Assembly (NCBI GenBank): GCA_022842935.1
Contig: JALHOP010000003.1
Location: 62,001 to 126,000, forward strand
Direction: 5' to 3'
Source: Myxococcota bacterium
GTDB taxonomy: Bacteria > Myxococcota > XYA12-FULL-58-9 > JALHOP01
Length of the DNA stretch: 64,000 bases
In this document: positions 24,974 through 32,392 of the stretch, one piece after another
Numbering within the stretch: position 1 is the stretch's first letter
How the letters are laid out: each line of letters starts with the position of its first letter
Translations under genes and position numbers: made by a program
Notes under the pieces: model-generated
Database searches by the model: none
Seen by the model: the letters and a program-made list of their open reading frames with translations, nothing else
What the model was told of the DNA's origin: nothing

Positions 24974-24990
24974 ACCTTTCAGTTGGTAGG
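24974..24990 (-). promoter_or_regulatory. Putative TetR operator in front of the SDR gene
   Basis: The sequence ACCTTTCAGTTGGTAGG shares 14 of 17 bases with the palindromic site in front of the cupin gene at 26308-26325. It lies about 10 bp before the SDR start codon, nearly the same distance as the other site. Confidence 0.6.
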
Positions 24991-25042
24991 CTGTTAAGGC
25001 CTAGAAAAATGGGTCCAGGTGGGCCCGGGAAGCGAAGGCCGC

Positions 25043-25642
25043 TCAGGCCCTCAGTGAAAGAACCAGTGCTGCACCGAGCGCCGCTGGGCCTTGGTGCGCG
25101 ACACGGCCGGCTGCTCGACCCACCACCATGGCGCCTTCCAGCGCGCAGAGTAGCAGTTGGGCCTGGGCCGCAGGGTCGACGCCGGCTCGCAAGCTGCCCT
25201 GTTGCTGGCCTTGGGCAATGACGTCGGTAAGCCAAGTCATATTGGCTTTGAAGAACTGCTGCACCTCGTGCGCCACCTCCGCGGGAATCGCGTCGGCCTC
25301 GGCACCCAGCATGCCGCATAGGCAGAGCTGGCGCTGTGCGCCGTAGGTTTGCTCGAACAAGTCTGCGTAGGCGAGCAAGCGCTCCGGGGCTCGGGCATGC
25401 CGGCCTTCCAGGCGCAGCAGCGCCTCTCTAAAGCGGTGCATGTAGCGCTGGGTGACCACGGCTACGAGCTCGGCCTTGGTCGGAAAGTGGTGGTGGATAC
25501 TGGGCTTCTTGATGCCGACTTCGCGAGCGATGTCTTCGTAGGAAAAGCCGTTGTACCCCGCGCGCTGGATGAGGCCTTGCGCGACGTCCACAATGCGTTC
25601 GGCTGCGGGGCTGAGCTCAGAGAAATGCTTGGTGCTGTTCAC
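25043..25642 (-). CDS. TetR/AcrR-family transcriptional regulator
   Basis: A 199-aa repressor. The N-terminal helix-turn-helix is typical: AAERIVDVAQGLIQRAGYNGFSYEDIAREVGIKKPSIHHHFPTKAELV, the HHFP/K stretch being the TetR signature. The C-terminal ligand domain contains QLCLCGMLGAEA. It starts with GTG 25642, overlapping the TGA of the cupin gene (GTGA), so it is coupled to it. It most likely represses the cupin-tetR transcript and the downstream SDR gene through the two similar sites at 26308-26325 and 24974-24990. The inducer is unknown. Codon use matches the SDR and cupin genes. Confidence 0.93.
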   Translation of the reverse strand: MNSTKHFSELSPAAERIVDVAQGLIQRAGYNGFSYEDIAREVGIKKPSIHHHFPTKAELVAVVTQRYMHRFREALLRLEGRHARAPERLLAYADLFEQTYGAQRQLCLCGMLGAEADAIPAEVAHEVQQFFKANMTWLTDVIAQGQQQGSLRAGVDPAAQAQLLLCALEGAMVVGRAAGRVAHQGPAALGAALVLSLRA

Positions 25643-26301
25643 TGCAAGTGGCCTGTCTTGACAAGGATGGTGCAGCCTTCACCGCTAAATGGCGTGTGTT
25701 GGCTCAGGTGGGGGCTGCGCAGCCAGTGGCCGGCCGGGTAGCGACCGTGCTCGTCTTCAAACACGCCGCTGAGCACATAGATCTCTTCGCCACCCCAATG
25801 CTGATGCCGCCGAAAACGTGTGCCCGGCGCCCAGCGCACCAAGGCGGTGTGCTGGGTGGCGTGGCTGGACAGCGACATCACGGCAAGGCCGGGCACCAGG
25901 CCTGGCTGCCAAGCAGCAGCCTGCGTATTCACCACCACGCGCTCGCTGTCGTCAGGTGCCAAGTGGCGCAGCTTGACCCACAGCAAGCAGCCGGTGACGG
26001 ACGCCGGCGTATGTGCCGAGCCCGGCGGGTTCTTGATGTAGCTGCCGGGGCCGTAGTGACCAAACTCGTCTTCCAAGACGCCGTCCAGCACAAACAGTTC
26101 CTCGCCACGCTCGTGGGTGTGGGGGCTGAAGCGGCTGCCCGGCGCATAGCGCACGATGGAAGTGGCGCGCGCTTGCTCGCCTCCGTCACGCTCGAGCATG
26201 CGGCGCTGCACACCGGGCATAGGGGAGTCGTGCCAATCGAGCGCGCTGCCGTCGACGACGGCCCGTCGGCTCAGGTCGGGGTGGATCAACAAGCTCTGCA
26301 T
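25639..26301 (-). CDS. Double-cupin protein, ChrR-like
   Basis: The 220-aa protein contains two tandem cupin domains with the ChrR-type pattern. The first is PGSRFSPHTHERGEELFVLDGVLEDE and the second is PGTRFRRHQHWGGEEIYVLSGVFEDE; each has the H-x-H and E metal ligands. ChrR cupins bind zinc and in some proteins act in anti-sigma factors, but the N-terminal sigma-binding zinc domain is absent here, so it may be an enzyme or sensor. ATG 26301 lies 6 bp from the operator. It is the first gene of the cupin-tetR unit. Confidence 0.88.
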   Translation of the reverse strand: MQSLLIHPDLSRRAVVDGSALDWHDSPMPGVQRRMLERDGGEQARATSIVRYAPGSRFSPHTHERGEELFVLDGVLEDEFGHYGPGSYIKNPPGSAHTPASVTGCLLWVKLRHLAPDDSERVVVNTQAAAWQPGLVPGLAVMSLSSHATQHTALVRWAPGTRFRRHQHWGGEEIYVLSGVFEDEHGRYPAGHWLRSPHLSQHTPFSGEGCTILVKTGHLQ

Positions 26302-26307
26302 GATCGA

Positions 26308-26325
26308 ACCTACTAGTTGGTAGGT
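26308..26325 (-). promoter_or_regulatory. Palindromic TetR operator in front of the cupin-tetR unit
   Basis: ACCTAC, six spacer bases, GTAGGT form an 18-bp inverted repeat 6 bp before the cupin ATG. Repressor bound here would cover the ribosome binding region and probably the transcription start. Confidence 0.65.
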
Positions 26326-26357
26326 ATTCTGCAGCGGGCGCCTTGGCGCGTCAAGCC

Positions 26358-26426
26358 CTATTGCAGGGCAGCGTGTGTTCGGCCGACACGCTCGGACAAG
26401 AAAAACGCTTTGAGCTGGCCGGCCAT
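26358..26426 (-). pseudogene. 5' remnant of alkC
   Basis: ATG 26426 overlaps the stop of the propeller gene (TGATG). The frame reads MAGQLKAFFLSERVGRTHAA and stops after 22 codons. The intact AlkC at 16617-17756 begins MAGELKAFFSPELVRR. Similarity ends at about 26379, where sequence of the SDR-TetR-cupin cassette begins. Confidence 0.8.
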
Positions 26427-26623
26427 CAACGCACGGGCAGGAACAGGGGAGCTTCGCGGCCAGCGACCTGCACGAGGACGAACTCTGGGTTGCTCGTTTG
26501 CAGCATGAGGCCTTTCCAGCTCTTGGGCTTGGCGAGCGTCGACTCTTTCGTCTTACGTCCGCTTTCGCGGATGACTTTACCGCCCGCGACGGCCACCCAG
26601 CCCTTCGTTGTCGACACTACTCC
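26379..26623 (-). repeat. Right direct repeat: propeller 3' end / alkC 5' end junction
   Basis: Counterpart of 17709-17829, in the same orientation. Here the propeller gene is intact and alkC is cut after about 15 recognisable codons, the reverse of the left copy. Confidence 0.88.
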
Positions 26624-27328
26624 AAGCACTGGGGCGGTGCTCCCGTCTTTGTGCGTCTTCGTGAAGACCGTCTCGGCCTCTTGACCACACACACGCGCCA
26701 CGTAGCCAGCCTTGTCTTGCGCGACCGCGACGAGCACGCAGCCCGGCTTGGTGACATCGTTGCTTAGGGCGCTCACGTTCGCGATCGTAGCGTCGCCGAG
26801 CTTCACCTCGCGCGTAACACCGGTCATCCGGTTGATGCTGTAAAGCGGCCCACCTACGGAGGCGACAAGCACTCCATCGGGTGTCTGAACCCCGTGAATG
26901 ACGCCAGCAAGTGTGAGCGGCGCCGTGAGTCGTGCTGCCTGCCAGCTCCCCTTGTCGAGTGACATGATCGTTTTAGCGGTCAAGATGCTCTGCGGCCCCG
27001 CTCCGGCGATCATGGCGAGACCCTTGTCGTTTTCGAGGTCGAAGCGCGACGCAACCGCGGCCTGCGGCGCGATGTCGCGAAACTCGTAAGTCCCGGTCGT
27101 GATGCCCGCGTGTACCGCCACGAAGATGAGGGCGATGACACCGCCATCTGACCCGCGGTCGGTCGAGAGCACGTGCTCGGCGGCGACGCTGCTTTGACCC
27201 GTCTTTCGGTCGTAGACGGTCACGGTGCCCTGCTCGGCGCGCAGCCACAGGCGATCGCGCGCAGCGTCGCCATCGACGATATCGAGGGGAGATGTGAAAA
27301 GTGAAGCAATTACGAGAAGATGAGTCAC
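26426..27328 (-). CDS. Secreted beta-propeller-like protein of unknown function
   Basis: The 300-aa protein starts at GTG 27328 with a short hydrophobic N-terminus (VIASLFTSPLDIV) that may be a signal peptide. The body is a series of beta-strand blocks (TVTVYDRKTGQ, GVLVASVGGPLYSINRMTGVTREV, GWVAVAGGKVIRESGRKTKES) typical of propellers. No enzyme motif is seen. A broken second copy of its 3' end lies upstream of the intact alkC gene at 17.7-17.9 kb. Its own stop overlaps the ATG of the alkC remnant, so propeller-alkC was probably the original operon. It is divergent from clpB across about 80 bp. Confidence 0.78.
   Translation of the reverse strand: MTHLLVIASLFTSPLDIVDGDAARDRLWLRAEQGTVTVYDRKTGQSSVAAEHVLSTDRGSDGGVIALIFVAVHAGITTGTYEFRDIAPQAAVASRFDLENDKGLAMIAGAGPQSILTAKTIMSLDKGSWQAARLTAPLTLAGVIHGVQTPDGVLVASVGGPLYSINRMTGVTREVKLGDATIANVSALSNDVTKPGCVLVAVAQDKAGYVARVCGQEAETVFTKTHKDGSTAPVLGVVSTTKGWVAVAGGKVIRESGRKTKESTLAKPKSWKGLMLQTSNPEFVLVQVAGREAPLFLPVR
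26557..26572 (+). repeat. Copy of dispersed palindrome (GTCCGCTTTCGCGGAT)
   Basis: Matches 12 of the 14 fixed positions of GTCCGCTNNAGCGGAC. Lies inside the propeller gene. Confidence 0.45.
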
Positions 27329-27373
27329 GATTTAGTTCGCCTGCTTAAGCTGGTTAATTCGCTTGTTTACTAG

Positions 27374-27401
27374 TTGACTAATCGCGCGGGCGGCCTAGAT
27401 T
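27374..27401 (+). promoter_or_regulatory. Predicted sigma70 promoter of clpB
   Basis: TTGACT (27374-27379), 16 bp, TAGATT (27396-27401). Transcription would begin near 27408, the clpB start codon, predicting a leaderless or nearly leaderless mRNA. No Shine-Dalgarno precedes the ATG. TAGTTGACTA around the -35 is itself an inverted repeat and could be an operator. Confidence 0.5.
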
Positions 27402-27407
27402 AGCGGT

Positions 27408-30011
27408 ATGCGAATGGACAAGTTCACCCAAAAGGCGCGTGAAGGCATCCTTGGAGCACAGAGCGTCGCTCAAGAGAACGGCCAGCAGTCGGTCGAGCTC
27501 GAGCACCTGCTCCTCAGCCTCATCCGTCAGGAAGGCGGCATCATCGTGCCGCTGCTCGAGAAGATCGGTACCAGCCCGAGCGAGCTCGAGCACGCCCTGG
27601 CCGCCCGCACCGAGAAGATGCCGCGCGTTTCGGGCGGCGAACCCTACCTCGGCGGCTCGCTCAACACGGCGGTGCAGGCAGCGCAGAAGTACGCCAAACA
27701 GCTCAACGACGACTACGTCTCCACCGAGCACCTGTTGCTCGCCGCCGCCGAAGCCAAAGGCGAGCTCGGCAAGGTCCTGAAGGACGCGGGCGTCACCGTT
27801 GACGCCATCCTAGGTTCGCTCAAGCAGATCCGTGGCTCGCACCGCGTCACCGATGACAACCCCGAAAATCGCTACCAAGCGCTTGGGCGCTATGCGCGTG
27901 ATCTCACGGAGTCGGCCAAGAAGGGCAAGACCGACCCCGTCATAGGTCGCGACGACGAGATTCGCCGCGTGCTCCAGGTGATCGCTCGCCGCACCAAGAA
28001 CAACCCGGTGCTCATCGGTGAGCCTGGCGTCGGCAAGACCGCTATCGTGGAGGGTCTCGCCCGTCGCATCATCGACGGCGATGTGCCCATGGGCATGAAG
28101 AACAAGCGCATCGTCGCGCTCGACCTCGGAGCGCTCGTCGCCGGCGCCAAGTACCGCGGTGAGTTCGAGGACCGCTTGAAGGCTGTCCTCAAGGAAGTCA
28201 TGGACTCGCAGGGCGAGATCATCCTGTTCATCGATGAGCTGCATACGTTGATCGGTGCAGGCGCGGCGGAAGGCGCGATGGACGCGGCGAACCTGCTCAA
28301 ACCCGCCTTGGCTCGTGGCGAGCTGCACTGCATTGGAGCAACCACCCTCGACGAATACCGCAAGCACATCGAAAAAGACGCGGCGCTCGAGCGGCGCTTC
28401 CAACCAGTGATGGTCCACCCGCCGAGCGTCGAAGACACCATCTCGATCTTGCGCGGCCTGAAAGAACGCTACGAAATTCACCATGGCGTTCGCATTCAGG
28501 ATGCCGCCATCGTTGCGGCATCGACCTTGTCGAATCGTTACATCACCGAACGTTTCTTACCCGACAAGGCCATCGACCTGATCGACGAAGCAGCGTCGCA
28601 CCTGCGCTTGCAGATCGATTCGCTGCCAACCGAGATCGATCAGCTGCAACGCAAGATCACGCAGCTCGAGATCGAGAAGCAGGCGTTACTCAAGGAGAAA
28701 GACGAAGGCTCGAAGGCGCGCCTCACGCGCCTCGAGATCGAGCTGTCCGATCTGCGCGAACAAGACGCCGGGCTACGTGCCCAGTGGCAAAAAGAGGTTC
28801 AGCAGATCAAGGCGGCCCGCACAGGCAAAGAAGAGCTCGAGGCGTTGCGCAACGAGCAAGCCGACGCCGAGCGGCGCGGCGACCTCAACCGGGCCGCCGA
28901 GCTCAAGTACGGCAAGATCCCCGAGGCCGAGCGCAAGATGAAAGAGGCTGAGGGCGCCGTCGACGCAACGAGCGGTCGCCGCATGCTCAACGAAGAAGTG
29001 ACCGCCGAAGAGATCGCGCAGATCGTCGCGCGCTGGACGGGCATTCCGGTCAGCAAGATGCTCGAGAGCGAGATCGAGAAGCTCGTGCGCATGGAGGACA
29101 ACCTCCGCCATCGCGTCGTCGGTCAAGACGAGGCTCTCGCCGCCGTAGCGGACGCGGTGCGGCGTTCTCGCGCCGGCCTCGCCGACCCCAAGCGGCCGGT
29201 GGGTAGCTTCTTGTTCATGGGGCCGACCGGTGTCGGAAAGACCGAGACAGCTCGCGCACTCGCAGAGTTCATGTTTGACGACGAACACGCCATGGTTCGC
29301 ATCGATATGAGCGAATACATGGAGAAGCACGCGGTGTCGCGCTTGGTTGGTGCACCTCCCGGTTACGTCGGTTACGACGAGGGAGGCCAACTGACCGAGG
29401 CCGTGCGACGCCGGCCATACAGCGTCGTTCTCTTCGACGAGATCGAGAAAGCGCATGGTGACGTGTTCAACATCCTCTTGCAGGTGCTCGAGGATGGTCG
29501 GTTGACGGACGGTCAGGGGCGCACGGTCGACTTCAAGAACAGCATCGTCATCATGACGAGCAACGTCGGCAGTGATGCCATCCAGCAATACGCGGGCCGC
29601 GACGACCAGCGCATGCGCGACCTCGCCATGGAGGCGCTACGCAAGAGCTTCCGACCGGAGTTCTTGAATCGCATCGACGAAATCGTCTTCTTCAAGGCCC
29701 TGGGCGAGGAGCAGATCGTAGGCATCCTCGACATTCAGCTACGCGGACTCGAGAAGCTGCTCGAGGAGCGCAATATCCGCGTTCTAGTGATGGCCGAAGC
29801 CAAACATCACCTTGCGCGCGAGGGATATGATGCAGTTTATGGTGCGCGACCTCTAAAGCGGACGATTCAGCGCGAGATCCAGAACCCCCTCGCGACGGCC
29901 ATTTTGCGAGGCGAGTTCAAGGCCGGCGACACCGTCCGCATCGGCGTCGACGAGCACGGGCTGACCTTCACCAAGGAGGCCGGTGACTCGGCGGCCGCGA
30001 CGGTTCACTGA
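27408..30011 (+). CDS. clpB: ATP-dependent disaggregase ClpB
   Basis: A full-length Hsp100 protein of 867 aa. It has an N-terminal Clp repeat domain (residues 1-145), AAA+ module 1 with Walker A GEPGVGKT near residue 204, and a coiled-coil M-domain around residues 400-520 ([25 protein letters not shown]). AAA+ module 2 follows, with Walker A GPTGVGKT near residue 605. ClpB works with DnaK to resolve aggregated proteins in the cytoplasm. The start [14 protein letters not shown] matches the family N-terminus (E. coli MRLDRLTNKF). No CIRCE element is visible upstream. Confidence 0.97.
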   Translation: MRMDKFTQKAREGILGAQSVAQENGQQSVELEHLLLSLIRQEGGIIVPLLEKIGTSPSELEHALAARTEKMPRVSGGEPYLGGSLNTAVQAAQKYAKQLNDDYVSTEHLLLAAAEAKGELGKVLKDAGVTVDAILGSLKQIRGSHRVTDDNPENRYQALGRYARDLTESAKKGKTDPVIGRDDEIRRVLQVIARRTKNNPVLIGEPGVGKTAIVEGLARRIIDGDVPMGMKNKRIVALDLGALVAGAKYRGEFEDRLKAVLKEVMDSQGEIILFIDELHTLIGAGAAEGAMDAANLLKPALARGELHCIGATTLDEYRKHIEKDAALERRFQPVMVHPPSVEDTISILRGLKERYEIHHGVRIQDAAIVAASTLSNRYITERFLPDKAIDLIDEAASHLRLQIDSLPTEIDQLQRKITQLEIEKQALLKEKDEGSKARLTRLEIELSDLREQDAGLRAQWQKEVQQIKAARTGKEELEALRNEQADAERRGDLNRAAELKYGKIPEAERKMKEAEGAVDATSGRRMLNEEVTAEEIAQIVARWTGIPVSKMLESEIEKLVRMEDNLRHRVVGQDEALAAVADAVRRSRAGLADPKRPVGSFLFMGPTGVGKTETARALAEFMFDDEHAMVRIDMSEYMEKHAVSRLVGAPPGYVGYDEGGQLTEAVRRRPYSVVLFDEIEKAHGDVFNILLQVLEDGRLTDGQGRTVDFKNSIVIMTSNVGSDAIQQYAGRDDQRMRDLAMEALRKSFRPEFLNRIDEIVFFKALGEEQIVGILDIQLRGLEKLLEERNIRVLVMAEAKHHLAREGYDAVYGARPLKRTIQREIQNPLATAILRGEFKAGDTVRIGVDEHGLTFTKEAGDSAAATVH
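29848..29863 (+). repeat. Copy of dispersed palindrome (GACCTCTAAAGCGGAC)
   Basis: Matches 12 of the 14 fixed positions of GTCCGCTNNAGCGGAC. Inside clpB, where it uses the rare CTA leucine codon. Confidence 0.5.
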
Positions 30012-30044
30012 GCAGGCCCTGGCCAGCACGGTCTTGCCCTGCTC
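30010..30044 (+). terminator. Possible hairpin after clpB
   Basis: GAGCAGG (30010-30016) and CCTGCTC (30038-30044) form a 7-bp stem with a 21-nt loop at the clpB stop. There is no following T-run, so intrinsic termination is doubtful. Confidence 0.3.
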
Positions 30045-30174
30045 ACGGGGCCGTTGCGGTTAAGATGATTTAGGGCAAGAACATAGAGAGTATGTGTGCC
30101 CCGCAACCTGACGTACCTTGTCGCGAACAAGAAGGCGCTCGGCCCCTTGCAAGTGAGTGAGTTGGAAGTCACCG

Positions 30175-31188
30175 ATGGCTAGCGTCGAAGTCGACTCCGC
30201 CGAAGAGCGGTCGCACGTGGAGCAAGACAGATTGAGCGGGGACCGCCAGGGAACCCGCGTCGGTCTCGTCGTAAGCGGCGTCCTGTGCGTCATCGCGATA
30301 TGGACTTTCGTTGCCTTGCGGCCGCAAGAACGGAGCAATCTCGTCCACGGCTGTATGCGCGAGCACGCGGGCTTCATCGACATCAGCCCTGGGTGCAGCG
30401 AGCCAGTCAGCATCGAGCGCCAAGGCGACATCCTCTTGGCCTATGCCGGGGCGCATCTCGAAGATCGGGGCGAGGGTCTTCGGATCCGCGAGGGCAAGGT
30501 GAGCTTCGTCGCACGCAAGCGCGGCGATGGCGCGAGAATGCGTGTTCTCGTCTCGCACGGTGCGATCGATGTGGTGGGGACGCGCTTTACGGTGACACAA
30601 GGCGACGAGCGCGGCAGTGTCCGCGTCGAAGAGGGTCACATCGCGTTCCATTGGACGGATGGCGAGATGAGCACGGTCGCTGCCGGCGACACGCTAGAGT
30701 GGCCACGCAGACCGCCGCCACCGCGCGAGACGCCGGTGACTCTCGATCCGATCCCACTCGACGTGCCGGCCGTGGCGGTGGCAGCGCCGCCAACGCGTAC
30801 GCCGCCCCAACCGAGGCCGCAAGCAAGCAAACCTCCGGCGTCGCGCGCCCCCGAACCGCCGAGCGATGAGGAGCCCGCCCCGGACGCCCCTGACGAGAGC
30901 GGCCCGATGCTCATGGAGGACGTGCTCAAGAAGGCGTCGACGTTGCGGAGTCAGCAACGCTACAGCGAAGCGCTAGAGCTGCTTCGAGCCCAGCTCGAGC
31001 GGGTCGATTTCACGGGTCTGCAGCAGGCGCGCTTATCATTTGAGATTGGTATGCTCTTGTACGACCGTATCGGCGACAAGGCCGGCGCCTGCGCGCACTG
31101 GAAGCTCCACGCACGCAAGTACCCGGACGACGCAAGCCACGCCGACCGGGTGCAAGAGTTCATCAGGGTGTGCGACGAGCCGCAGTGA
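30175..31188 (+). CDS. FecR-domain membrane protein with TPR-like C-terminus, copy 1
   Basis: The 337-aa protein has a charged cytoplasmic N-terminus, one transmembrane helix (VGLVVSGVLCVIAIWTFVAL), and a FecR-like beta domain with GLRIREGKVSFVARKRGDGARMRVLVSHGAIDVVGTRFTV. A proline-rich linker follows, then a helical region (ASTLRSQQRYSEALELLRAQL) resembling TPRs. FecR domains usually relay signals to ECF sigma factors. No sigma gene is next to it; the 163 bp upstream hold no supported gene. It is a close paralogue of the next gene. ATG 30175 is preferred over the upstream in-frame TTG 30157. Confidence 0.82.
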   Translation: MASVEVDSAEERSHVEQDRLSGDRQGTRVGLVVSGVLCVIAIWTFVALRPQERSNLVHGCMREHAGFIDISPGCSEPVSIERQGDILLAYAGAHLEDRGEGLRIREGKVSFVARKRGDGARMRVLVSHGAIDVVGTRFTVTQGDERGSVRVEEGHIAFHWTDGEMSTVAAGDTLEWPRRPPPPRETPVTLDPIPLDVPAVAVAAPPTRTPPQPRPQASKPPASRAPEPPSDEEPAPDAPDESGPMLMEDVLKKASTLRSQQRYSEALELLRAQLERVDFTGLQQARLSFEIGMLLYDRIGDKAGACAHWKLHARKYPDDASHADRVQEFIRVCDEPQ

Positions 31189-31293
31189 TACCCGGCGCTC
31201 CCGGCTCGGTTGCGCATCGGCTCGTGCATGCCAATCCCGCCCGTTCCGCCCTGCTCTTGGCGACGCCGGACCGAGTTTGTAGAAAGGGTGGCG

Positions 31294-32343
31294 ATGGGCG
31301 ACTCCAGACGCGAGGCAGATGTCGCGACGAGGCTCGGGCGAACGACCGACGAAGCCCTCGCCGAAGGCCTGCGTCATGAAAAGGCGGCGCTTCACGGCGC
31401 ACGCCAGGGCCTGATGGTCGGGCTCGTGGCAGCGGGTCTCGTGTTCGTGTGCGCCATCGCGCTCTTCGTCGTCTTCCGAGCACCCGACCGGGATGATCCC
31501 AATGCCTGTCTGCGGGAACACGCTGGCTTCATCGATGTCAAACCCTCCTGCGCCGAGCCGGTACGCATCGCGCGGGATGGGGATGTGATCCTCGCTCACC
31601 CGGGCGTCTCGCTCGAGGAACGGGGCAACGGGATGCGGGTTCGCCATGGCACGGCGAGCTTCGTGGCCAGCCCGCGCAGCGATGGAAACACTCTGCGCGT
31701 CCTCGTCTCCCACGGTGTCATCGAGATCACCGGCACGCGTTTCACCGTGACCCAGCGAGACGGCACCGGACACGTGAAGGTCGACGAGGGTACGGTCGTG
31801 TACCACGACGACGACGGGAGCGACGTCGTGCTCGCTGCTGGCGCTGAGACGACTTGGCCGCTGCCGCAGGGCGGCGTTGTTGTGGCGCTCGATGCGATTC
31901 CGCTCGCGGCGCCGAAGTTGCCTGTGTCTCCGAGAGCGGCGACCTCCGCTCGGCCCAGAACCTCGGTCGCGACGTCAGCCCCAGTGGCGGCGACACAAGA
32001 AGAGAGTCAGGAAGAGGATGAGCAGGACGAGGAAGAAGCAGAGGAGCCTCAGCCGACGGGCACGATGTCCATGGAGGACATCCTCAAGCGCATCTCGAAG
32101 CTGCGTGCCCAGAAGCGTCCGCGCGAAGCGGTGCAGCTCCTGCTCTCCCAGTCCCAGCGTGGCGACATCACGCCCGCGCAGATGGCCCGCCTCTCCTGGG
32201 AGATCGGCCTATTTCTGCAGGACAGCGACGAGAAGGCTGCGACCTGCAATCACTGGAAAAATCACGCGCGCAAGTACCCCGACGACGCCGCTCATTTGGA
32301 GCGCGTTCGCGAGTACATCAGGGTTTGCGACACACCGTTGTGA
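31294..32343 (+). CDS. FecR-domain membrane protein with TPR-like C-terminus, copy 2
   Basis: Same layout as the previous gene: cytoplasmic charged head, one transmembrane helix (GLMVGLVAAGLVFVCAIALFVVF), FecR domain (MRVRHGTASFVASPRSDGNTLRVLVSHGVIEITGTRFTV), acidic Glu/Asp-rich linker (about residues 230-265) and TPR-like end (ISKLRAQKRPREAVQLLL). The pair shares REHAGFID, RVLVSHG and GTRFTVTQ and the C-terminal HWKxHARKYPDDAxH, so it arose by tandem duplication. The linkers differ (Pro-rich in one, acidic in the other). ATG 31294 follows GAAAGGG, a plausible ribosome binding site. Confidence 0.82.
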   Translation: MGDSRREADVATRLGRTTDEALAEGLRHEKAALHGARQGLMVGLVAAGLVFVCAIALFVVFRAPDRDDPNACLREHAGFIDVKPSCAEPVRIARDGDVILAHPGVSLEERGNGMRVRHGTASFVASPRSDGNTLRVLVSHGVIEITGTRFTVTQRDGTGHVKVDEGTVVYHDDDGSDVVLAAGAETTWPLPQGGVVVALDAIPLAAPKLPVSPRAATSARPRTSVATSAPVAATQEESQEEDEQDEEEAEEPQPTGTMSMEDILKRISKLRAQKRPREAVQLLLSQSQRGDITPAQMARLSWEIGLFLQDSDEKAATCNHWKNHARKYPDDAAHLERVREYIRVCDTPL

Positions 32344-32392
32344 GACCGCGGTTCACTTCGTCCTGAAGTCGTGATTAGCCTCACGATGCCGC

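Noticed and set aside
30092-30160. A 22-residue ORF (MCAPQPDVPC...) before the first FecR gene
   Set aside because: Too short, no family resemblance and only a weak ribosome binding site; a leader peptide is possible but unsupported.
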